Made by a program: the position numbers and the translations under genes
Assembly (NCBI GenBank): GCA_003550325.1
Contig: QKWP01000007.1
Location: 140,266-204,265 of the forward strand
Length of the DNA: 64,000 nucleotides
From: Gigaspora rosea
Lineage: Eukaryota; Glomeromycota; Glomeromycetes; Diversisporales; Gigasporaceae
Reading direction: 5' to 3'
The notes under the pieces: generated by a model
Told to the model about the DNA's origin: nothing
Databases searched by the model: none
The model's input: only the letters and a program-made list of their open reading frames with translations
Shown here: positions 22,290 through 33,590 of the stretch, in pieces
Position numbering within the stretch: the first letter of the stretch is position 1
How the letters are laid out: each line of letters opens with the position of its first letter

Positions 22290-23312
22290 GACATGTCCTA
22301 TTTATTGCTTTCTATAATTAAAATTTTTAAAAAACATATGAATTTACTATTTACTATAAACTTTGAGCTAAAGATCCTATTCAGCTTAACTAATTAACTT
22401 CAAATTAAATTCTTTGGAAATATAAAGCAAAAGGAGGAAAAAAAGTAGTACAAAAATCAGATTTAAATTTTGCCAATTTTGCACCTTTTCAAAAAGTAAC
22501 TTCACCAAAAACAAAAATTTACTAATTTTAAATAAGAAGTTATATATAAAATCGTGCGTTTTGAACAACTTTACTTAGGCGACCAAAGAAGATTACCTTG
22601 TAAGAAAAATGGGTTGTCTATATACTAAAGTTAAAAATTTTCAGTTTGTAATATAAAACACCTTTTTTTATCAAGATAACCTGCTTTGGGCTTCTAAGTA
22701 AACTTGTTCAGGAGGTATTTCTACTCTATTAAAGGTCAAATTGCGTTTTCTTGGCCTTTTTCTGAATGAAAAATAGTGTTAAAGTTAGACTAAAAAATTT
22801 TTTTAAAAAACAATTTTTTTGTCCAATTTTAACCCTATTTTTCACCCAAAAAAAGACTAAGAAAACGCGTTTTGACCTCAAACCGAGTAGAAATACCCCC
22901 TGAACAAGTTTACTTAGAGCCCCAAAGCAGATTATCTTGATAAAAAAAGGTGTTTTATATTACAAACTGAAAAATTTTAACTTTAGTATAGACAACCCAT
23001 TTTTTTTACAAGGTAATCTTCTTTGGTCGCCTAAGTAAAGTTGTTCAGAGCACGATTTTACACATAACTGCTTATTTAAAATTAGTAAATTTTTGTTTTT
23101 GGTGAAGTTACATGTTGAAAAGGTGCAAATTTGGCAAAGTTTAAATTCAATTTTTGTACTACTTTTTTCTTCTCCTCTTGCTCTATATTCCCAAAGAATT
23201 TAATTTGAAATTAATTAGTTAAGCTGAATAGGATCTTTAGCTCAAAGTTTATAGTAAATTCATATGTTTTTTTAAAATTTTTAATTATAGAAAGAAATAG
23301 AACCTATTTTAA
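22290..23312. repeat. giant 1-kb palindrome
   Basis: Two arms of about 500 bp meet near 22,801 at a T/A-rich centre. Markers on the left arm (gagctaaagatcctattcag, caactttacttaggcgacca, aagattaccttgtaagaaa) recur in reverse on the right arm. Related to 61,848-62,740 and the solo arm at 15,913. Partly similar inner sequence is in 36,214-36,849. No coding frame survives. Confidence 0.85.
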
Positions 23313-23802
23313 GGGGACCCCTGTTTACTGATCTTTTAAATCAACAATCACTAAATGGACCTGCAACTAAGTTTTTAGTTAGTATAGAAAAATAATACAC
23401 AAAACTTTTCTTGTAGCAACTAGAATCAGTAGTCTCAAACTTGATAAGTCTTCAGATTACTTGGAGAACTGAAATAGAGTTAAAAAAAGAGTTTTTTTTG
23501 GGTTTGTGACTTTTCAGTAGAAGTTTACAGAACTATTAAAAAAGTAAGTAATGAATATCAGAAGTATATATTAAGAATCTATAAAAATATTAGCTCTTGG
23601 TTTTCTATACTATTCTATACTTTGCAAACTCCTACACTCTCTCTATGTTAGTTTTTTTAGCCTTCTATATGGCTTTTCACAAAATTTTTACCAAAAAGTG
23701 AAAATTTTGATATATTTCTTCAAAAGATTAATATTGTTTATATATTTCAAAATAAAAACTAAAGTTATAAAAAGTCACAAGAGATCACAATACATATGAA
23801 AC
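23313..23802. other. AT-rich spacer
   Basis: No gene seen. Confidence 0.3.
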
Positions 23803-24079
23803 CAGTGTTGTACATTTTAGCTTTCCAAGGCCTTTTTTGGTTTTGTCCATATCCAAAATGTCCAAGCATCCAAGATTGTCCAAAGCTTATACAGGCTTTA
23901 ATAATTAATAAATTTGCTGAAAATATATAATTATATATTTTTTGGTGTGCTAAACACATTCCAGTTAAAATTAAAATAGGTTATCTTAATAAAATTTTAA
24001 GTAATTTTACTTTATATAATTGTTCAAAATTGTTAAAATTGTCCAAACTACTGTCCAAAGCTGTTTCATGACAGCACTG
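23803..24079. mobile_element. hAT-like MITE (gtccatgtcc-rich family)
   Basis: Ends cagtgttgtac and gacagcactg. Flanks tatgaaac and tataaagc match at 6 of 8. Shares aggttatcttaataaaat and clustered ttgtccaaa motifs with 58,775-59,054. A third, interrupted copy is at 61,037-61,695. The minus-strand frame across it is not a gene. Confidence 0.6.
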
Positions 24080-24235
24080 TATAAAGCTACCTACATGTCT
24101 ACATGTATATCAATAACTAACAGATATCTATAAATAGGTTTTTTAAAAAATTTTAATTAGTATTTTTCAACCTCATAGTATAGTATTTTTATATTTTTTA
24201 CTTTAGATAAGTCTTTAGATACAGTACTGAGATAG

Positions 24236-24412
24236 GACGCCAAAATATATATAAATAGGTCAGATATGAGTTTGCTTATTTTTGAGGTTTTTTATACAGA
24301 TCTTTTCTATTTATAGTAATTTTTTGCTTATTTTTAAAGTTTTTTATGCAGATCTTTCTTTTTTTAGTAATTCTATAATTAACCTGACCTATCTATATAT
24401 ATTTTGGGTTCT
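24236..24412. mobile_element. MITE, second copy of the 13,218 family
   Basis: Inverted ends gacgccaaaatatatataaat and atatatattttgggttct, with internal gcagatctttcttttttt-like blocks as in 13,218-13,377 but reversed. Confidence 0.6.
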
Positions 24413-25129
24413 ACTAAGATATTAGTGAATACTATATAATTTTTACAAGCATAGTATAGGCTTTATTTATACTATTATCTAGATTTGTTTGTTCTTTTTC
24501 TTTTGTTTTTCTTTTTGTTATTTTTTTTCTTTTGTTATTTTTTCTACTCCTTTTATGCTTTCCTTTTGTATTCATTTTCTATTTTGTTTGTTTTTACCCC
24601 CCTTTTCATGCTCTTTCAAAAAAGGAAAAATTTAATTGAAAAAAGATTATCTTGATATAGTATACAATGACGTGTTGGTAATAGTTGGGTATACATTTGG
24701 TTGTACAAAAGTTTGAGCAAGTTTGAGATGAAATATTGTTATGACAGATTGCTTTGGGTATCTAATACTTGGAGAGTTTCTTTTTATAGAAATAGTTTAG
24801 TAATCATTTTTGTACTTGTATATAGCAGCAATGATTAGGTTTTTTTTTATAAATAAAAAAAGCAAATTATCAAATATAAAAAAACAATAATTATCACAAA
24901 AGTTTTTTACCAAATTCTCACAATATTCTGAGCCAATCTTGGTGATCTTGCTATCTCTGGGATTGTAGTTTTCTTCTTTACAATCTTTGTTATACATTTA
25001 ATTAAAGTTAGCATAATAGAAAATTGAATTTTGATTGAGAAGGCCTTAAGCTTTCTTTATAAATTTCTTTAGAATCTTACTCGTGATCCAATTGGTCAAT
25101 TTTAAGTGTGGCAGTCATGTGATTTTAAA
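24413..25129. other. T/C-rich low-complexity tract and AT-rich spacer
   Basis: 24,480-24,620 is a polypyrimidine tract (tttctttttgtta repeats) like those at 45,190, 52,070 and 53,410. No gene is supported. Confidence 0.4.
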
Positions 25130-25475
25130 ATTATCATATGGGGTATTACATATTAAAAAAGCACATTTTTGAAAAATGAGTTTTTATGAAATTCATATAA
25201 ATTATAATATGATTAACATTTTAATTATAAATGAAAGTCGATTTGCATAATAAAAAATCAAGATAATGTAAAAGAAAAATTACAAGAGACTGCATAGTGC
25301 CAACACATTACAAGATTACCCGATAGTCACCGTTGCCTTTAACCAATCAAAATCGTAAAATTTAATAATTTCATATCAGTCCTAAAATCAAAACATATGA
25401 TTAAGCTCAATTATCTCAAAATAAAATAAAAGTAAAAATGGGCTTTTTTATATGTAACACCCCATATCTCCTCAT
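25130..25475. repeat. inverted-repeat element
   Basis: Outer arms catatggggtattacatatt and tatatgtaacaccccatatc. The interior contains aaccaatcaaaatcgt. Non-coding, no clear target duplication. Confidence 0.55.
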
Positions 25476-25775
25476 ATCTCAAAAAAGTAAGGGTACATTT
25501 AAGTAGGTATATCAAAAAAGTAAGTGCAGGTGTATCAAAAATGAAAGTTTTTTTTGACAGAATCTTCTAATTAGGATTGAGTTGGTAATAAAATTTATAA
25601 TATGTAAAAAGAGTTTCATAAACTAAATTTTTAATTATACAGTAAATGCATTATGGCTGTTGCAAAATTTTTTAACCATAATCTGGGGTCCGCATAATTC
25701 GCATATTCGCATAATTTACGATTTGCTGTACACTTAGTATCACGAATATAATTCTGAACACGGTTCTATACTGAT

Positions 25776-26187
25776 CATGTGACTTTCATATCTAAGTCAC
25801 ATGATAGTTCGTTATATAAAAATATGATACATAGTTTCCGGATGGTAAATAAGAGTTCGGGTGGGGTATAACGAAATTTAATATATTGGTTCAGTACAAC
25901 CAGCTTACAGCTATTCTCATAAATTCTGGGACAACTGATAAAAATTGATTGGCCGAATTCGATAAGTTTTTAATTCGGTGTTATCGAATTACTGTAATGC
26001 CGAAATCCACTTCAGATAACACCGAATTCAAAAACTTATCGAATTCGGCTGAAATAATTTTTATCAGTTGTCCCAGAATTTATGAGAACAGCTGTAAACT
26101 ATTATAGAAAAATCCGTTCGGCCAAATCAGGTTCACTATAACCCGATTTCGGTATAAGCAGGTTCGGCATAGAGAGAGTCGACTGTA
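25776..26187. repeat. nested hairpins ending in a pogo-like terminus
   Basis: A perfect 12-bp-arm hairpin (atcatgtgactt/aagtcacatgat) is at 25,776-25,808. A 199-bp near-perfect palindrome occupies 25,902-26,100 (arms with ctcataaattctgggacaac and gccgaattcgataagttttt). The right end ggttcggcatagagagagtc, then gactgta, at 26,161-26,187 matches pogo/Tigger-type termini. The left end of that element was not located. Confidence 0.6.
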
Positions 26188-27240
26188 TTCAACACTAAAC
26201 AAAATGAATTTTTGAATTTGGTGGCTTCGAAATTAAAATCAGGGAATTTATTTATAGTAAAAATGTTATTCAAAAAATCCTATTTGTTTTCGAAATGCGT
26301 CACTTATTTGTTAATTTTGAAATCCCATTATAAATATTTTTAAAGGCTATATAAAACATCTGTCCTATTTTTTTTTTTTTTGGTTTATAAAACCCCCTCC
26401 TGGGGGACACCGGATGGCGTACTTTATCTATCCTATTTTAAATAAAGTTTCAAAAACTCTACGCGAACAAAATAAATTTTATTTGCAGAATACGAGTCAC
26501 CAGAAATTACTTTGTTTAATGTTCATAATCAAAATTCTATTTTTAAAGCCCCTATTTATTTCTGAATACGCTAATTCTGAATACCTTAACATCATTTCAA
26601 TTAAATCCTAAATATATGCTATTGAAATTGCCCAACAGTGCAATTCCTAGTTATATAAAGAAAACGTTGTTCGAGATGTTTTAATTGATATAGTTTTGGT
26701 TATTATATAGCACGAGGATGCAATATTTAATCTTCGAAAAAAAAACAAAATTATAATTGTAATCACATTAGTCATTAGCGAAAAAATTTATCGTTAATCA
26801 CGTAAAATTCAAGGATCATATTTCAGAAAATTTTAATCTTACGACAGTTGAAGTGCATGATGTTTAGACGTGCAAGAAGACACAATAGAACTAATTATCC
26901 GTTTTCTGTTATTAATAATACAATATGCATTTATCAGATTACACGCACGTACGTACGTATGTACTTACATACACGTACATTACGTATGACCCTAACATAA
27001 ACACAAAACAATTCATTATAGGGAACAAGTTATTTATTTATCGTGCAGAAAAAAATCTCAATTTATACTCTGTGATATCTCACTTTAAATGAAATTCCAT
27101 TATTGATTCTTTGCAAAATTAATTTGTAAATCTAATTGAAAAAGTTTCCCAAGAAAATCTCATCTATTGAACGATAAAATCAAACTCTAAATGTAATTCT
27201 GAGAATTATTTTTTCCTTTTTTTTTTTTTTCTAAAAAAAT
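26188..27240. other. intergenic, somewhat less degenerate
   Basis: No convincing gene. A 65-codon frame at 26,414 lacks any recognisable feature. ccccctcctggggg (26,392) is a short palindrome. acgtacgtacgtatgtac (26,947) is a short simple repeat. 27,210-27,240 on the minus strand is an A-rich stretch just downstream of the gene stop and could hold its poly-A signal. Confidence 0.35.
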
Positions 27241-27243
27241 TAT

Positions 27244-28361
27244 CTAGCTGCTAGTCTTTCTTCTCTTCACAGTTCCAACAGAATTAATTATTGACCTTTT
27301 TTGTTTGAGCTTTTTGATATCATATGGAATTGAATTATTAATCAATTGGAGCATTGAATCAGGATTATTGTCCGTTATTAAATCATAAATTTTGAATCCC
27401 GTATAATAATCATCATCATCAGAACTAGTAGCCATTTCCATCTCTTCATCAGAATCTCCTGCTAAGGATGATTCAACTTCAGACTCAGATTCTTCCGAAG
27501 AAGATCCAATTTCAATTACTTCAATGACATCATCTTTAACAACAGATAAACAAAATATTTCTGAAGCATAAATAATATTTAAGCTTTCTTGAGCATTAGG
27601 TTGAGCATCTTTATGTTTTTGTACTTCCCACATGGATTTCCCCAAATCTATTTCTTCCAAATCAGACTCTTCACTCCCTAATTCTATATCTAATGAAGAA
27701 GTTGGAGACAACACATTTACGTCTGTGTAAAACGAATAATTGGCACGATGGGTATGACAGGGTGCTTCATCGTCGTCATCCGGAATTGTGATAATTTCTA
27801 GTACATGAGTGCCATTCGAGTTACTAATCATTTTTTGCATACTCATGTTTTCATTTATTTCACTCTTGTTTTCCAGATCGGAGATAGGTTCACGATCAAT
27901 CGAAATACTCGGTCTACGTCCATTCGATTCTGTTTGAATTTCTTGACAAGAATCTTTATTATCTGTTGCATTAATAAGCGGTGGAATCGATCCATAAGTT
28001 ACCGTTTTAGTTAACGATGTTTTGTTGGAAATTGGAATAAAGTTGGTGGAAGAAATAGTTGGAATCTTTCTAATGTCTTCTGGAATTTTGGTACGGCTGT
28101 TTTTTTTTTGTGCTATGCAAACGTCATCAGTTCTATATTTAGGAAATTTTGGGTCGATCATAGAACGTTCAGCTGTTGATCCATCTGGCAATTCTTCATT
28201 AACTATTAAGTGCATTGGTAAGGTTTGTTGTTGTCTATGTCGTTTTAAAATGAGCGTAGAATCTATTGAAATTGATTTTTGAGACGTGGTGGACTGAGAA
28301 ATTTTTAATCGTTTATTGGATAATTCGTTAATCAGATCGTTAGACTGATTCTTGGATGACG
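27244..28361 (-). CDS. acidic, probably disordered protein; last exon of an unrecognised gene
   Basis: The best coding candidate in the window. From the Met at 28,215 there are 323 codons to TAG at 27,244-27,246, with no internal stop and balanced composition. The frame stays open upstream (QKSISIDSTLILKRHRQQQT, NDLINELSNKR) to an acceptor-like ttcactataatacatacag ending at 28,362, so the true start probably lies in an upstream exon. A GTAAGTTCTT donor at 28,670 is a candidate, but the exon before it has an in-frame stop, so the 5' end is unresolved. Features: acidic tracts IPDDDDEAP, SSSEESESEVESS, AGDSDEEMEMATSSDDDD; a predicted-order C-terminal stretch (YYTGFKIYDLITDNN, SIPYDIKKLKQKR); basic tail VKRRKTSS that could be a nuclear signal. 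No domain recognised. It could be a nuclear or chromatin-associated protein, but that is only inference. Confidence 0.7.
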
Positions 28362-28880
28362 CTGTATGTATTATAGTGAAAAAAAGGTTAAAAATATTTT
28401 AAATGAATAGAAGTTTAGACTTCTACTATTGTATGCGTGTGTTATGCCTAGAAAGTTATTGAACACTATCTATCAAAAAAACTTTATAAAGAATTATAGA
28501 AAAATTGAAGGCTGCCAAAATTTTTAATTTACAAAATATTAATAAATTATACAAACATTAATTTAATAAAAAATAAAATATTTATACAAGATAAGATAAT
28601 ACGAAAAATCAAAAAAAGCGTTTATTTATGGTCCAGAAAAAAGTATGTATAAAAAAGAATAAGAACTTACCAACTCCGTTAATTGTTTATAAAGTACACA
28701 AGAGAAAAACTTTTATTAATATCAAGAAAACTAAAGAATAAAGTATGCACTTTTTGTATAATATATGTTTATCTTCTTTTTTCAAAACAGCCTGTTTCCA
28801 TGATATTTATCTAAGAAACTTATCAAGAAATCTAGTTAATAAGAATGAAAAGCAAACGATATTTACGTGCCAGAATGTAA
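28362..28880 (-). other. upstream region of the acidic-protein gene
   Basis: Minus-strand intron candidate 28,362-28,670 (GTAAGTTCTT ... ACATACAG), longer than most fungal introns. A short minus-strand frame METGCFEKRR near 28,805 is another possible upstream exon, but no matching donor was seen. Confidence 0.3.
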
Positions 28881-29043
28881 ATGTCGAGAAAAAAAAGGGG
28901 TGAGCTCCAAAAGAACATCGGATCCAATTATTTATTTATTTGTACTCATATAAACTATATTGGGTATGGACCTGCAACCGTAACACAATACGTAGGTGGT
29001 ATATTTGTATCTGTATTTATGCGAATGGATGAAGAACTACAGC
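28881..29043 (+). pseudogene. short coding-like frame cut by a hAT insertion
   Basis: A frame beginning MSRKKRGELQKNIGSNYL runs to the hAT element at 29,044. Reading from FVSVFMRMDEELQ across the insertion, with the 8-bp duplication counted once, gives QINLEYQRLLSFLTKKLF on the far side. The opposite strand of the far side (30,054-30,167) is also open and reads KYDVEEATNACLSRNNNQKV, then SWLKNSGDADIRG, stop. The minus reading looks more protein-like to me. Neither is recognised. Confidence 0.3.
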
Positions 29044-30042
29044 TAGTGATGGGCAACGCGCGGAATCTCGCGCGGGATGCGCTGGATCTAAAAAAAAATC
29101 CCGCGTAGGATTTTTAATATAAGATTATCTGGCCTGCGTTAGCATATCATCTTGCCAGCATTAACGTATATTCTGGCCAGCATTAACATATCATCCTTCT
29201 TTAACATAAGTGAGCCAATTCCTAATTAGTAATTGATTTACGTACGTACGTACGTACTGTACATAAAAATTTATCATTTATGCGATATTTGATGATTATT
29301 GAGAATAAAAGTAACTATTTGATTAGACCGATTATGAATTTCTTATGAGCGCTTAAGAATTTTTGTATATATATAACCTGGTTACTTACAAACTTTTGTA
29401 CGTATGTACCTGATTACTTATAATTTTAGAACATTTATACCTGATTATGTACTTGATTACTTATAAATTTTTATACGCTTATATGATTTGATCACTTTGT
29501 AATCATTATAATTTTTAAATATATATTTATATAATAATATTTGATAAAATTAAGGCAAATCTGAATTGATAAATTTAATAATTATAAAATTCAAATACTT
29601 TAAGCTTAAATGCATAAGAATTTCTATAAATGCTTTAAAAGTTGGCAAAATTTATATAAGCATTTTTATTTATAATAAATGTCGCAGATCATAATTTAAA
29701 CTGAAATCTATACTCTATACTTAACCTGCTAGCCTTCTAAAACCCATTAATACTTGTTTATTATAATTTTTTTTTTAAAACTAACCCTAACCCTAAAAAA
29801 TGCACCCAAAAACATTTAGTTTTCGAGATTTTATACTATCATTTCATTTTAATCTGGATTTCATTATGATCTGTCACAATAAATGCAGTAGGAACATAAG
29901 AAATGATTATTATTTTAATAAGAAATTATATACTTAGTGATTATTTATATATATATAATTTTATTAATTATCAAAAGTTCAGAAACTCGATCCCGGGATC
30001 CCGCGCGGGATTTTTAAAAACATCTGGATTTGCCCATCACTA
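29044..30042. mobile_element. hAT element with perfect 8-bp target duplication
   Basis: Ends tagtgatgggcaacgcgcgg and atttgcccatcacta are inverted. Both sides carry actacagc (29,036-29,043 and 30,043-30,050). Subterminal gatcccgcgcgggat-type palindromes are present at both ends. The interior has ctaaccctaaccctaa (29,783) and no transposase frame. Non-autonomous and apparently recent. Confidence 0.9.
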
Positions 30043-30053
30043 ACTACAGCAAA

Positions 30054-30167
30054 TTAACCTCGAATATCAGCGTCTCCTGAGTTTTTTAACCAAGAAACTT
30101 TTTGGTTGTTATTTCGTGAGAGACAAGCATTTGTTGCTTCTTCTACGTCATACTTACAAAATTTAAA
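30054..30167 (-). pseudogene. short open frame beside the hAT insertion
   Basis: 37 open codons (VEEATNACLSRNNNQKVSWL, KNSGDADIRG, stop at 30,054-30,056) with balanced composition. It may be the 3' end of a host exon whose 3' UTR received the hAT element. No upstream exon was identified with confidence. Confidence 0.3.
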
Positions 30168-30672
30168 TCACTTGCCTATACATAATGCTTTTTTAATAAT
30201 GCATACTGTATATCGTAAATAACTATAAAAAGATAATTTATTCTCCATCCTTTTTCAATGTAAGGGCTTCCCGAAATAATTTTGTTGGTTAATTGAATAT
30301 TAAATTTTAACAATTGTATAACTTTGGGCTCTCATCTAAAATTCATATATCTTTTTTGCTATTATTACCTGAAGTAATTTCTTCTGAACAATATGTATTA
30401 AACAATCTGTTTTAAATTCAAAAATATTTTATTTAATTATTTTTTTTACTCACATTTGTTTTAAAAATTTAAATCTTTATATTTTTTTTTGTCAATATAA
30501 TCTTGAAGCTAAATTTATATTGCAGGCAGATCCTAAGGGATTGACATAAAGTAAGTCACGACTTGTGTTGTGCAAATTCTAATTTTTAAAATTTAATGCG
30601 CATGGGATTTTTCGAGATATTTGGAATCTAAAAAATTTTGACTTTCATTATGGTGGCTTGTTAGGTTAAAAT
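30168..30672. other. AT-rich spacer
   Basis: No gene seen. Confidence 0.3.
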
Positions 30673-31074
30673 ACAAGGTAGAAAGGGGGTAATTTGAAGG
30701 AGATGGATAATTTTGACGAATTTTGATTATCGTAGTCTAATGATCAAAATAAAATAATTTTTATGCTATTTGATCCGTCTCGATGAGACGAACCGAATGG
30801 TACCGATTCCGATCACTGGATCACAAGATATCATCGATCATTTGCCAGGTTTAAACTTCCCTCAAGGATCGTTTTGTGCAGCGTATAATCGATGATATAC
30901 CGTGATCCATTGATCAGCAATAAAATGATTTTTATACCATTCGATTCGCCTCGATAAGATGAATTGAATGGTATAAAAATCGGGTTATTTTGATCACTGG
31001 CTCACACAAGATATTATCAATTCGTCAAATTACCCTTGCCTCTCTAAAATTAAACCTTTTGACACGATGTATAA

Positions 31075-31450
31075 GGCCACGCAAAGTTGATTTTTCGTTT
31101 TGCATTACCCGCCGTCCCATTTTTTCAATTTTTTTTTTGTTTCTTTAGATCCCAATTGTACCAATTGTTCGATTTATGACATCTATTTTTTCAAACTCTT
31201 TTCATCCGGTGTCACCCGATAGAGGCCTTAATTTCCCGTAATTGTCCGATAGGACTGACAGGAAAAATATGACTGCCGGCCCGATTTTTTGATTCATTGT
31301 TGTGCAAAATGAAAAATTAACCTTGTATAAACTTGAATGTGAACATTGTGACATTATTCTATTTGCAGTAAATTAAAAAAAATCCGTCCGTCCGTCCCGA
31401 ATTTTGAAATCCATGTAATGCAAAACAAAAAATCAACTTTGCGTGGCCTA
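31075..31450. mobile_element. MITE of the ggccacgcaaagttg family
   Basis: Arms ggccacgcaaagttgatttt and aaaatcaactttgcgtggcc, with internal atcccaattgtaccaattgt and ccttaatttcccgtaattgt. Six more copies form the cluster at 40,290-42,235. Confidence 0.75.
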
Positions 31451-31490
31451 TCCCATTTAATGTCATTTTAAAATAAGATGTTATACTACC

Positions 31491-32059
31491 TAGTGTTCTG
31501 ACCCGGGTTGAATTATGGCCCACCAGGGTGGTCAACCCGCGGGTCACCCGTGGGTCAACCCGTGGGTCACCCACATGGGTGATCCATATGGGTTGGTTAT
31601 AATTAGGGATGTTATCCTGCTTGCCGAAACTCAGTTCGACCCTGCTTGGAACCGAACCCAATGGAACACGAGTTTTTGTGGTCACATAATTTTTATTATT
31701 AAATTGATGCTCCAAACGAGTTTGTTGAGCAATATTGACTGTAATGAAGATTAATAAATTGGATTAAAAAAAATAACAGCGAATAGATGCAATAACATTA
31801 AATTTTACTTTTTTTTTTTTTTTTTTTTTTTAGAATTAGACTGCCCACCTGCGGGTGGACCGTAGCAAAATTTTTTCTAATACCTAGTGTTCACCCGGGC
31901 GACCCGGGTGGCCCACCCGCGGGTGACCCGTAGCAGAATTTTTTTTATTACCTAGTGTTCACCCGGGTGACCCGTAGCAGAATTTTTTTTATTACCTAGT
32001 GTTCACCCGGGTGACCCGGGTGACCCGGATTGGGATTTTCGTGACGGGTCAGAACACTA
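31491..32059. mobile_element. hAT element with perfect 8-bp duplication and a C/G-rich hairpin satellite
   Basis: Ends tagtgttctgacccg and cgggtcagaacacta. atactacc occurs at 31,483-31,490 and 32,060-32,067. The left subterminal part is rich in gggtcacccg and acccgcgggt. The right has three tandem units of gtagcagaattttttttatt + acctagtgttcacccgggtg (31,866-32,040). No transposase is present. This compact C/G-rich block is unlike the rest of the window. Confidence 0.9.
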
Positions 32060-32198
32060 ATACTACCAATTTTATATAAAATAATTCTAAATCATGTACA
32101 AAGTTTAATACAGAAAAATAAGAAAGAATTTTAATATTAAATAAGTAAGTTTTTATATTAGTTGTTTTAACTTCGTCAAATTACCCCTTTCTACCTTA

Positions 32199-32602
32199 TA
32201 TATAGAATAATATCTATAATTGGTTAAATTTATGCATATTATTTTCTATTATGCCAAATGTTTAAAGCTATATTGGAAATTAAGATATAATAAAATAATT
32301 ATTTTTATATATTTAGATTTTACTAATTAACATCTTATAACTTAATATTTAAACTTAAACCTAAAATCTTATATGTATATTATAAACATATTTAAATTTT
32401 AGATTTTGCCTAATTTAATATTTTTTTTGCATTTTTATAATCAAATATATAACAATAGTGATAGCAATAATACTTAGCATTTTAATAAATTTGTGCATAG
32501 CAATTAGATAAACTACCAGCATTGCTTTTCCGACATTATAAGTATATATAAAAACTCATGCGCATTCTATAATTTAATGCGCATTGGACGCATTGGACAA
32601 CA
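32199..32602. other. AT-rich spacer
   Basis: No gene seen. Confidence 0.3.
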
Positions 32603-32925
32603 CTAGTCACGCGACAAATCTCGATATAAGTCACGATCAAAGCTTTGAACTGTTGTGAGAATAATTGGCGTTATTCCTAGACAAGAAATACATTTCTTTT
32701 TTTGACGTGTCAATATAGTAAATGAAGTATTCGGTGAGACACAACCATTGTTATTATTCATTAAAATCGTATACTTACATATAAAATTTGGCTTAACTAA
32801 TCGTGGATTTTTTAACAACAACCACGTTGCATGTTTGTTATAGTCATCAAATTGCTTTCGAAGGCAGCATTAAGCACTGTTTGCAAGCTTGTAGCGTATA
32901 ACTTACAAAACCCAATTGAATAAAT
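32603..32925 (-). pseudogene. possible exons of an unrecognised gene
   Basis: On the minus strand, GTAAGT donors at about 32,778 and 32,912 and a tctag acceptor at about 32,682 outline exons. One reads KLYATSLQTVLNAAFESNLM, then TITNMQRGCC, stop. The last reads ITPIILTTVQSFDRDLYRDL, then SRD, stop at 32,603. The phases do not join without a stop, so the gene is either broken or my splice choice is wrong. The region is less AT-rich and may be single copy. Confidence 0.3.
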
Positions 32926-33468
32926 ACTTGCTCAATTGGACATTCACGAGTAACATTCAAATTTATCCGGTTTTACTAATTCTAATGATTTTCTAACTTT
33001 CTATGCTAACTTCTATTGACCTTAGCATTTGGACAAATTAAATTTGTAGCTCATTTTGATTCACTCTACCTAGAAATTTTGATTTGGGAATGCAATTTGA
33101 AGTAAAATTTCCGTATTGATCTAGAAATGATCAAATAACCATTTCAGTTAATTACAATTCACGAAAGAAGAAGAATTTGTATTAATAAAATCCATAATAA
33201 ATCTATACCATACATATAAATATAGAAATCAGCATTACTACTTATATAAAGTTAATTTTTCATTAATCATGTGCCATTAATGAAAGTTGTAGAGCTAGTT
33301 TTTGTGAATCTAATGGTAGTAAGAATGGTAAAATTAGTTGGATAGATAAAAAAGTTACAAGCAGTTTAAATTTCAAAATTTTTATAAAACTAGAAATTAT
33401 GATTCCTGTATTAATATAATTTATTATAAATTTTTTCCCTCTTAATATTCTCTTTCTATTGTGAATTG
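32926..33468. other. mostly non-coding stretch
   Basis: No supported gene. aaagttgtagagct (33,281) and ctaatggtagtaagaatgg (33,310) are the same motif order found in several palindromic elements, so 33,270-33,460 is probably a relic of one. Confidence 0.35.
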
Positions 33469-33590
33469 TCAATTAAGTGCTAACAATGCCATTTCAACAA
33501 ATAAAAATGAACTTTTAACTATAATAACACTGCCACCTTCAAAATCAGAAAAGTGACCTCCTGGAAATCGAAATTGCAGTGGGTGAGAAC
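33469..33590 (-). CDS. short ORF open on both strands, possible conserved fragment
   Basis: Minus strand: CSHPLQFRFPGGHFSDFEGG, SVIIVKSSFLFVEMALLALN, stop at 33,469. Plus strand of the same bases: NNTATFKIRKVTSWKSKLQW, VRT, stop. On the plus strand gtgagaac (33,581) and ttattcttctag (33,661) could be donor and acceptor, followed by GLASTFIFFCKVMLHKHDIT-like sequence. Composition is clearly better than its surroundings. Which strand is real, if either, is undecided; it could be part of a repeated element. Confidence 0.35.

Larger units (their letters stand above)
30673..32198. mobile_element. composite inverted-repeat element with nested insertions
   Basis: Outer arms aaggtagaaagggggtaatt (30,675) and aattacccctttctacctta (32,178) are inverted. 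Inside are several copies of a gatcactggatcacaagata-type arm (30,760-31,060), a copy of the ggccacgcaaagttg family (31,075-31,450) and a hAT element (31,491-32,059). Confidence 0.5.

Noticed and set aside
26414..26611. 65-codon plus-strand frame
   Set aside because: AT-rich composition, no recognisable motif, no splice or promoter context.
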